Below, piece after piece: positions 60,101 to 64,000 of a stretch of 64,000 bases of DNA; the stretch's first letter is position 1, and every line of letters begins with the position of its first letter. The notes beneath the pieces are model-generated. The model ran no database searches. It saw only the letters and a list, made by a program, of their open reading frames with translations, and was not told the origin of the DNA. The stretch comes from Rhipidocladum racemiflorum (Eukaryota > Streptophyta > Magnoliopsida > Poales > Poaceae). The translations under genes and the position numbers were made by a program. Location of the stretch: positions 17,963,558 to 18,027,557 of the forward strand of contig CM070576.1 in NCBI GenBank assembly GCA_036346355.1, given 5' to 3'.

Positions 60101-62644
60101 GAACAGTAATCACCTGATCAGCTGGCCTTGTTAAAATGGGGGATACAGTTGTACCAACAACGAAACCAGAACCTGAAAGAATATCTTTAAGTGTGCCGCT
60201 AATTCCAAGAAGAAGAAGTGTTTTAGCTGCCAACGGTGATCCACTTGAGCATGTTGAGAGAAGATGAATTACACCCTGCAAGAAAGTAAGAGGTAAAGTT
60301 AGCAAGTTCAGAATAAATAATAGTACTAAAATGTAAAATCTAAACATACCGTATATGTTGATGTACTCAATGATGCTTGTCCCGCAGAGTTGCTAACAGA
60401 TACTAAGCCAGCAGCTTGTGTAACCAAACCATGATTGCACAACTCATCCAATTTCTCTGGAGACGAAGAAAAAGCTTCCGCTATACGAGTCAGGCAAACA
60501 GAAGCATATTCCAGCACCTGGAATAGACAGAAACAGAATATGAACATCTTAAGGATAGATGGTGCCATGATAGAATCAGAATTTCAAACATCAACAGTAC
60601 TTTTGCATCATGGTAGTTCAGGAGATTCGTCAGCAGTGGAACCGCTTCCATTAAAAAATCTGATGCGTCAGAAGGAAGCTTCCTACACATATTAGCAGCT
60701 GTAGATAATGCAACTCTCTGTAAACAATCCGCCAGAAAAAAGAACAGTAAGTAAACATAATTATATAGTCCATTTTGTCAGAGTACAAATAAACAATGCA
60801 CAACAAAAAAGATAAGGATAACACAAATTGTTATGTCCTAACTTAAGGGCTGCAAGAAATTAAACTGTTCAAGTGTACATAGGTCAATAAAGATGAATTT
60901 TCATATGTCCAAATGCTGGAAGAACTAAAAAATACTCACTTGAACACCAGTGGAGAAGAAATCAAGATACGATAGCACTGCCATAAGGGCACCAGCCCGC
61001 AAGCAGGCAGTTGGATGCTCCTGCGATATCTTCTTAAGAGCTTGCAAGGACTAAAGAACACAGAAAAGGCATACTGTAAATGTTAGTGCCACATCAAGAC
61101 CATTCATACAAATATACAAAGGCAGCATATGTATGCATATATTTGTGTAGTATATCAAACAACAGTATATTATTTGTGTAGTATTTCAAACAACAGTAAA
61201 AAAACAGGAAACTGATTAATCTAAAGCATCAAAGAAGCATTACAACATCAAAAGTAAACCAAGTAATTCAAGTGTCCATAGGTAATACTTCTCAATGTCT
61301 TATTGTACATCGTCCAAATAGATTCAACAGCAAAGAAACATTTGAATAGAATTGTTTTCAATTAGACAACAAAACTACAAGATGGTCGTATCGTATCATA
61401 TCATATCCATAAGATAGAAAGGAAAAAAGGGGCCAATAATCCGGGTTCCATAAGATAGAAAGGAAAAAAGGGGCCAAAACTCTGGGTACAGGCAACTTTG
61501 AACACACTTTTTAAACGGATTACAATGGCATGTCCAACTGTGAAATCATAAATCAGGCCATGACTAGACATATTTCAGATAAACAACATGTCCTATTCTT
61601 TCTCTTAAGTATCATATATAGCAGAATAGCTAGCTAACTTCATCATGCAGAAACAGTAAAGTTGGCTCAACATAATGATGTTAAATGGTCAACTACTGAA
61701 CTAGACTTGAACAACATGATAAAGAAGCAGGATGTACTAAAAAAGCAGAAAAGAAATGCAACAAAGCAGCCCACCTGCTCCGCCAGGTCCATATATTCAA
61801 TGGTAAGAAGCCTGGCACAAAAGCATGGCACAGCACCATAATGCACAACAGCGGAGCAGGACGACGGAAGCACGTCACAGAGGTGGGTCAGGGCCCGTGC
61901 GGCCAGCAGCATGATATCAGGGTTGCTCTCATGGTTGAGCAGCCCGACCAGGACAGGCACAAACGAGTCCACGGAGAATGCCCCAAGTGACTCTTCGGTG
62001 CCTATGGACAAAATATCGCAGAGCTGAGTCAGCGCCTCCACCTGTCGCCCCTCCTCCCCATCCGCACGCAGCCCAGCTAGTATCTTCTTCAGCTGCCCGC
62101 CCTGCTGCCCAGGCACTGACGACGATGACGCAGCCGCGGCAGCTGCAGCCGCCGACAGTGCCGATGATGGCAGGATGTCGTCCAGCCCGGCGCCGAGCTT
62201 CCTAAGCAACCCCTGCAGTGCGCTGCTCGCCGAGGTCAGGCTGTGGGGAAAGGCCCCAGAGCTAAGCCCCGCGTCATCGTCATCCTCGATGCCGTCGAAA
62301 CCTAGGCCCAGTAGTCGCTCGGCCTCGCGCGTGCGGGAGCTCGCGGAGGGTTCCTGCAGCTGCTGCTCCTTGCCCTTGTCCGCGTTGGAGAGGCGACCGC
62401 GGCGTCGAGGCGGGGGGTTGGGGTTGTTGTCGGCCGAGGAGTCCATCGGAGGCTGCGGGGCAAGCGGGGGGAGGGGGTGGGAGGCTGCGGAGCGCCGGGA
62501 GCGTGTTGCTGCCGGCGCAGGGCTGGAGGGGGCGACCGAGGCGGCTGTGGGGTTAGGGTTGGGACGGGAGCGCTTGGAGGAGCGGGACGAGGAGGGGGTG
62601 GAAGAAGACGAGGCCTCCGCCCGCTTGCGGCTGCGCGTTTCCAT
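39116..62644 (-). CDS. UPL3: HECT E3 ubiquitin ligase UPL3 (KAKTUS type), 17 exons, intact
   Basis: It transfers ubiquitin through a HECT-cysteine thioester; in Arabidopsis UPL3/KAKTUS acts in trichome development and proteasome-linked turnover. Exons: 61775-62644, 60940-61050, 60601-60717, 60350-60517, 60114-60275, 51846-52082, 51609-51730, 50098-51517, 42231-42335, 40574-42115, 40227-40454, 40026-40130, 39836-39916, 39703-39771, 39491-39619, 39270-39386, 39116-39181. All junctions are GT-AG and phase 0 except exon 7/8 (phase 2); they join to 1882 residues, close to the family size of about 1890. The Ser/Pro-rich basic N-terminus starts METRSRKRAEASSS. Armadillo-type repeats follow (LGFDGIEDDDDAG to about residue 555), then an acidic Asp tract in exon 9. 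The HECT domain runs from about VLEYFGEVGTG-like sequence in exon 10 to the C-terminus, with catalytic Cys1849 in VMTCANYLKLPP (codon 39306-39308). UPL4 is shorter, so UPL3 fits better. Confidence 0.95.
39813..39829. repeat. (GA)n microsatellite in a UPL3 intron
   Basis: A run of GA repeats sits a few bases downstream of the exon 13 donor. It does not touch the splice site. Confidence 0.7.
42262..42291 (-). repeat. GAT-codon tract in UPL3 exon 9
   Basis: Repeated ATC/ATG steps encode eight consecutive aspartates on the minus strand within the acidic segment of exon 9. The triplet unit means length changes would stay in frame. Confidence 0.8.
43281..43550 (-). repeat. 3' LTR of the intron 8 Copia element
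   Basis: About 270 bp collinear with 49043-49319. Its minus-strand start (TGTTAAGAGTATCAT) and the adjoining polypurine tract are deleted; the sequence jumps from GACCAGATAT to the RNase H tail at about 43551. Confidence 0.85.
43586..45120 (-). pseudogene. Copia RT and RNase H of the intron 8 element
   Basis: Minus-strand blocks in order: MIDEYTALVSNNTWDLVPPP (45039 to about 44980), IDYDETFSPMVK, LYGLKQAPRAYSRFHAF, the RT active site LLLYVDDIILTASS near 44500, MSDLGDLHYFLGV, and RNase H-type DNISVVYLSTNLVQHQCTKH (about 43725-43785) ending FTKGLPTSVFKDF. Frames change at about 44740, 44450 and 44100, and the codon after VLRYVKG-type sequence is also damaged. The long plus-strand frames here are antisense shadows. 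Confidence 0.85.
45401..45578. repeat. 92-bp tandem duplication in the Copia linker
   Basis: GACCATAGGCCAC.CCGCATC to GGGACG.CGCTGGT is present twice, at 45401-45492 and from 45493, with only a few differences. It lies in the Pro/Ser-rich linker between integrase and RT. Confidence 0.85.
45770..46720 (-). pseudogene. Copia integrase and GAG-pre-integrase of the intron 8 element
   Basis: Minus-strand blocks are WHQRLGHLGDQAL (GAG-pre-integrase, about 46600), CLACQLGRHVCLPF (about 46500), NGKAERIIHSNNIIRTLLFQ and PPPYWVEALHTAT (about 46090-46190), then CFGSHHRIIHSQHVVFDE (about 45820-45880). The central catalytic part is shortened and frames are broken. Confidence 0.75.
46900..48010 (-). pseudogene. 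Copia gag of the intron 8 element
   Basis: From ATG near 48010: FSLELNPPNYSRWRELFEIL, then LADVGQPIRDDTLVLTLHRL and TFLKALEEADPKI, followed by a Ser/Gly/Asn-rich tail (SSSSSSGHGNSNPRPKNKG) near 47330-47400. This is the UBN2-type gag of plant Copia elements. The frame breaks around 47700 and 47250. Confidence 0.75.
48018..48840 (-). pseudogene. Rearranged second copy of the Copia integrase region
   Basis: The interval 48018-48155 repeats 46520-46650 (GAG-pre-integrase block), and 48270-48840 repeats 45770-46300 (integrase block), both clearly similar over long runs. On the plus strand their order is swapped relative to the original copy. The duplicated block fills the space between the leader and the gag start codon. 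PYWVETLHTTTYLLNRLPIK is readable near 48620-48680. Confidence 0.75.
49043..49319 (-). repeat. 5' LTR of the intron 8 Copia element
   Basis: 277 bp with TG..CA ends, followed on the minus strand by TGGTATCAGAAG (primer-binding site). It matches 43281-43550 with scattered substitutions. Confidence 0.9.
53324..55142 (-). pseudogene. Copia linker, RT and RNase H
   Basis: Blocks on the minus strand: a Pro/Ser-rich linker with MTTRSKDG (about 54900), MIDEYTALMSNNTWDLVPPP (54784 onward), IDYDETFSPVVKSATVRTIL, NAFLNGILSETVYAQQPSGF, LHKSLYGLKQAPWAWYSRFH, active-site LLLYVDDIVLTASS near 54240, then RNase H VYTDADWAGCPDTRRSTSGY near 53740-53790 and YCDNVSAVYLSTNPVQHQ near 53540-53590. Frame breaks occur near 54615, 54000-54080, 53890 and 53660-53680. 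Confidence 0.8.
53467..53502. repeat. Perfect 14-bp inverted repeat in RNase H sequence
   Basis: CCGAGAGCGACGCG (53467-53480) is followed after 8 bases by its exact complement CGCGTCGCTCTCGG (53489-53502). It is a stable GC-rich hairpin within the decayed coding region. Confidence 0.8.
55458..56350. mobile_element. Unclassified repeat with AACGT-rich ends
   Basis: The interval 55462-55590 has about ten copies of AACGTC/AACGTT/GTTCTA-type motifs. A similar set in inverted sense (ACGTTT, AACGTTCC, TTTAAACG) occurs at 56270-56345. The spacing and inverted placement look like subterminal repeats of a non-autonomous DNA transposon, perhaps hAT-like. Between them lie a GC-rich stretch (55660-55850) and a CT microsatellite (55861-55895). 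Boundaries and class are not established. Confidence 0.35.
55861..55896. repeat. (CT)n microsatellite
   Basis: A pyrimidine CT repeat, interrupted once by TTAT. More CT-rich tract follows at 55935-55980. Confidence 0.8.
56605..57470 (+). mobile_element. TRIM-like miniature LTR retrotransposon
   Basis: Two related direct segments of about 300 bp (about 56605-56905 and 57130-57465) share a well-kept TAGATTAGTTAGGRTTGAG block, an AATGAATWA block, a CTCTC.CTAGATC-like block and an ACGG..GTTACCC end. Immediately after the first copy is TGGTATCAAAGCTAGG (about 56921), a Met-tRNA primer-site motif, then only about 200 bp with a short gag-like frame (MASGCEGSDSLAAQLAAITK). The layout LTR, primer site, tiny interior, LTR is that of TRIM elements. 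The repeats are diverged. Confidence 0.45.
58425..58496. repeat. 36-bp perfect tandem duplication
   Basis: TATGTTCAGTGCATACATAG plus the next 16 bases occurs twice, at 58425-58460 and 58461-58496, with no differences seen. Probably recent slippage. Confidence 0.9.
58773..59372. mobile_element. GGCGC-rich MITE-like repeat with poly-C tract
   Basis: The left edge AAGGCGCTAAGGCGAGGCGG and the right edge, read on the minus strand, AGGCGTTGAGGCGGTCC are similar, suggesting terminal inverted repeats of a small non-autonomous element. It contains a run of 15 cytosines (59035-59049) and a duplicated GAAAAAGGACATTAGCAG-type segment (59180-59235). No gene is seen. Confidence 0.4.
61051..61774 (-). other. 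UPL3 intron 1
   Basis: This 724-bp AT-rich intron lies between exon 1 (donor GTGGGC) and exon 2 (acceptor TTTAG). It contains a 41-bp tandem duplication (61407-61486) and no recognisable gene. Confidence 0.85.
61407..61486. repeat. 41-bp tandem duplication in UPL3 intron 1
   Basis: CCATAAGATAGAAAGGAAAA and the following bases to CCGGGTT recur at 61407 and 61448; the second copy differs at a few bases near its end. Confidence 0.85.
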
Positions 62645-62872
62645 ACAAAGGGAGGGGGAGGAGGCAGCGCCAGCGGCCGCCTCGCAGCGGCGGCTAGGAA
62701 GCGATGGGCAGCGGCGGAGGGGGCATCAGGGGGGGTGGGGATCGGAAGAGATCTGGGTGGGGAGGAGGGGAGGAATCGGTAGTGTTGGGGAATTTTGGGG
62801 AAGGAAGGCGGTGGGGAGCGGTGATGTGAGAAAAGAGACCGGAGGCGCCTTCCCCTGGTACTAGGACACTAA
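62645..62872 (-). promoter_or_regulatory. 5' UTR and proximal promoter of UPL3
   Basis: This is the GC-rich, purine-rich stretch directly upstream of the UPL3 start codon. No clear TATA box was found, which is usual for broadly expressed plant genes. Upstream it is limited by the MITE at 62873. Transcription start is not determinable here. Confidence 0.45.
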
Positions 62873-63089
62873 GGGGGTGTTTGGGAGAGAGCTCCACATG
62901 AGTCTTGAGTTAATGATAGAGTATTCCTAGCTCCACCAAATTCATGGAGCTCAGGTATATTAAGAATGTTCAGGTAAGTCATCTTGTTTATATTTTAGAA
63001 TAAAATTATAAACTTAAGTCACTTTATTTCAGTCTACAAGTTTCAGCTCTGAGGTGGAGTTGGGATCTGGAGCTCTGCCAAACAGGGCC
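62873..63089. mobile_element. Tourist-like MITE upstream of UPL3
   Basis: A 217-bp element with inverted ends GGGGGTGTTTGG.AGAGCTCC and, on the minus strand, GGCCCTGTTTGGCAGAGCTCC, flanked by a TAA trinucleotide on both sides (62870-62872, 63090-63092). Size, ends and 3-bp duplication are those of Tourist/PIF-Harbinger MITEs. It has no coding capacity. Confidence 0.8.
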
Positions 63090-63221
63090 TAAGCACGCCC
63101 GCGCGCGAACTAAAAATAATTTTATTTTTTTTCGAAGAAAAATTAGATCTACATATGTATTTTCAAAAATTTTAAAGGCTCAAGAAATATTAGAGATCGA
63201 GCTGGAAAAAAAAACACATAT

Positions 63222-63938
63222 ATTTCTGTTGATGAAAATATTTTCTTTCGGGAAAACAGAAAAAAGACCTGGATGTAAAAATCGAAGACATGTTTGTTAT
63301 ATTTTTGGACCTCACCGCTATCCCGAAAGAGTAGAAAATGGCCCGTTCGTGATTTGTATTTAACGGGAGGCTTTTTCTGTAAAGTAACGAACGAGTGACC
63401 TAAACACGATTCGGGAGCGATTTTCTTTCCCTCACAAAAAATTACAAAGAACTTTTTCGTAAATTCGCAGGGACCTATCCGTAATTCGGAGAAACGAATG
63501 GACTTTTTCGCAAAATGGTACGGCGACACGTGGGCGCTGCCTCCGACCGAGAAGTCTCCCATCTTTAATAAAGGATAGATTCCTATCATTATTTCCGAGA
63601 GATTTCACGGGAGGGGAGGCCATCCACGTGTCATTCCGCAGATTTTACGAAAAAGTCCCTCTGTTTTCTTTAAATTACAGATAGGTCTCTACAAATTACA
63701 AAAAAGTCATTCCTGATTTTTGTGAGGGTAAGAAAAATGTTTCCAATAGCGTTTAGGTCCCTCGCTCGTTACTTTACGGAAAAAAAATACTCCCATTAAA
63801 TACAAATCTAGAACAAGCCCTTTTCTAATTTTTCAGGGTAGCGCTCAGGTCAAAAAAATGACAAACAGGTCCTCGTTCCTTACGTCCAGGTCCTTTCTCT
63901 GAAAAAAAGGCAAATTCGTTTTTCATTGATAGGATATT
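63222..63938. repeat. 0.7-kb imperfect palindrome
   Basis: The two halves, centred near 63580, are inverted copies of each other with small indels. For example TTTGTATTTAACGGGAG (63353) pairs with TTTGTATTTAATGGGAG on the minus strand (about 63794), GTAAAGTAACGAACGAG pairs with GTAAAGTAACGAGCGAG, and GGACTTTTTCG..AAAAT pairs likewise, down to GACACGTGG. The arms are about 340-350 bp with almost no loop. It could be a foldback element or long inverted terminal repeats brought together by internal deletion. The open frame 63149-63589 (minus) lies across it and is not a gene. Confidence 0.85.
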
Positions 63939-64000
63939 TGGCCCGATCTTTCGATGAGAGACGATGTAACTCTCGATCTGATTCGGAGTTCGACGTTAGC
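63939..64000. other. Window end, probable further retroelement sequence
   Basis: CCCGATCTTTCGATGAGA at 63942-63959 is identical to 4526-4543 inside the solo LTR. The sequence runs off the window, so no element can be named. Confidence 0.3.

Larger units (their letters stand above)
52083..60113 (-). other. UPL3 intron 5 (8.0 kb), filled with nested repeats
   Basis: The intron lies between exon 5 (donor GTGATT at 60113) and exon 6 (acceptor CACAG at 52083-52085). It holds a broken Tourist-like element (52933-57725) with a truncated Copia, an AACGT-repeat segment and a TRIM-like element inside, then a GGCGC-rich repeat (58773-59372). The remainder (52083-52929, 57730-58424, 59373-60113) is AT-rich with no recognisable gene. 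Confidence 0.8.

Noticed and set aside
39116..62644. UPL3 as two separate genes split at the large introns
   Set aside because: Exon phases match across both large introns (phase 0), conserved UPL3 sequence continues on both sides, and the summed length fits the family.
62175..62864. 229-codon plus-strand frame
   Set aside because: Antisense of UPL3 exon 1 and its GC-rich leader.
63149..63589. 146-codon minus-strand frame
   Set aside because: Runs across one arm of the palindrome; no recognisable content.

Overview
This is nuclear DNA of a flowering plant, most likely a grass (Poaceae). It holds one large spliced plant gene, GT-AG introns, several LTR retrotransposons with grass-type proteins and initiator-Met-tRNA primer sites, a Mutator-like element (MULE), a RICESLEEPER-type hAT element and small Tourist-like inverted-repeat elements. 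The species cannot be fixed from the window. I saw no tRNA or rRNA gene, CRISPR array or bacterial-type operon.

Left part (1 to about 38.5 kb) is a nest of transposons. A MULE lies on the minus strand (about 3.5-12.8 kb). It carries a decayed mudrA-type transposase, a second gene with the C-terminal half of a plant mobile domain (PMD), and six tandem palindromes just upstream of the transposase TATA box. Its PMD gene is split by a 3.5-kb solo LTR with a perfect 5-bp target duplication, and its far end is cut off by a piece of a Tekay-like LTR. The MULE abuts a truncated minus-strand Ty3 element (gag plus one LTR). Next comes a Tat-like Ty3 element on the plus strand, whose gag is interrupted by a complete but scrambled 12.4-kb Tekay-like chromovirus with 3.4-kb LTRs. 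Further on, the Tat element stops at the start of its reverse transcriptase, where a 4.4-kb hAT element with an intact transposase sits. Beyond the hAT are an antisense PMD gene and the Tat 3' LTR. A small DNA-transposon-like segment follows.

Right part (39.1-62.6 kb, minus strand) is a complete HECT ubiquitin ligase gene of the UPL3/KAKTUS type. I could place 17 exons that join in frame to an 1882-residue protein with the catalytic cysteine in place. Two introns are about 8 kb because of transposons. One holds a complete Copia element with a perfect 5-bp target duplication; the other holds a Tourist-like element broken up by a truncated Copia, an AACGT-repeat segment and a TRIM-like element. 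Both Copia elements lie in the same orientation as the gene.

The right end has a 217-bp Tourist-like MITE about 230 bp upstream of the UPL3 start codon, then a 0.7-kb near-perfect palindrome.

Only UPL3 and the hAT transposase look capable of making full proteins. The most unusual points are two separate transposons each carrying a PMD gene, the palindrome array in front of mudrA, the deep nesting that can be read from target duplications and reading frames, and an odd pattern of small differences between the two Tekay LTRs.
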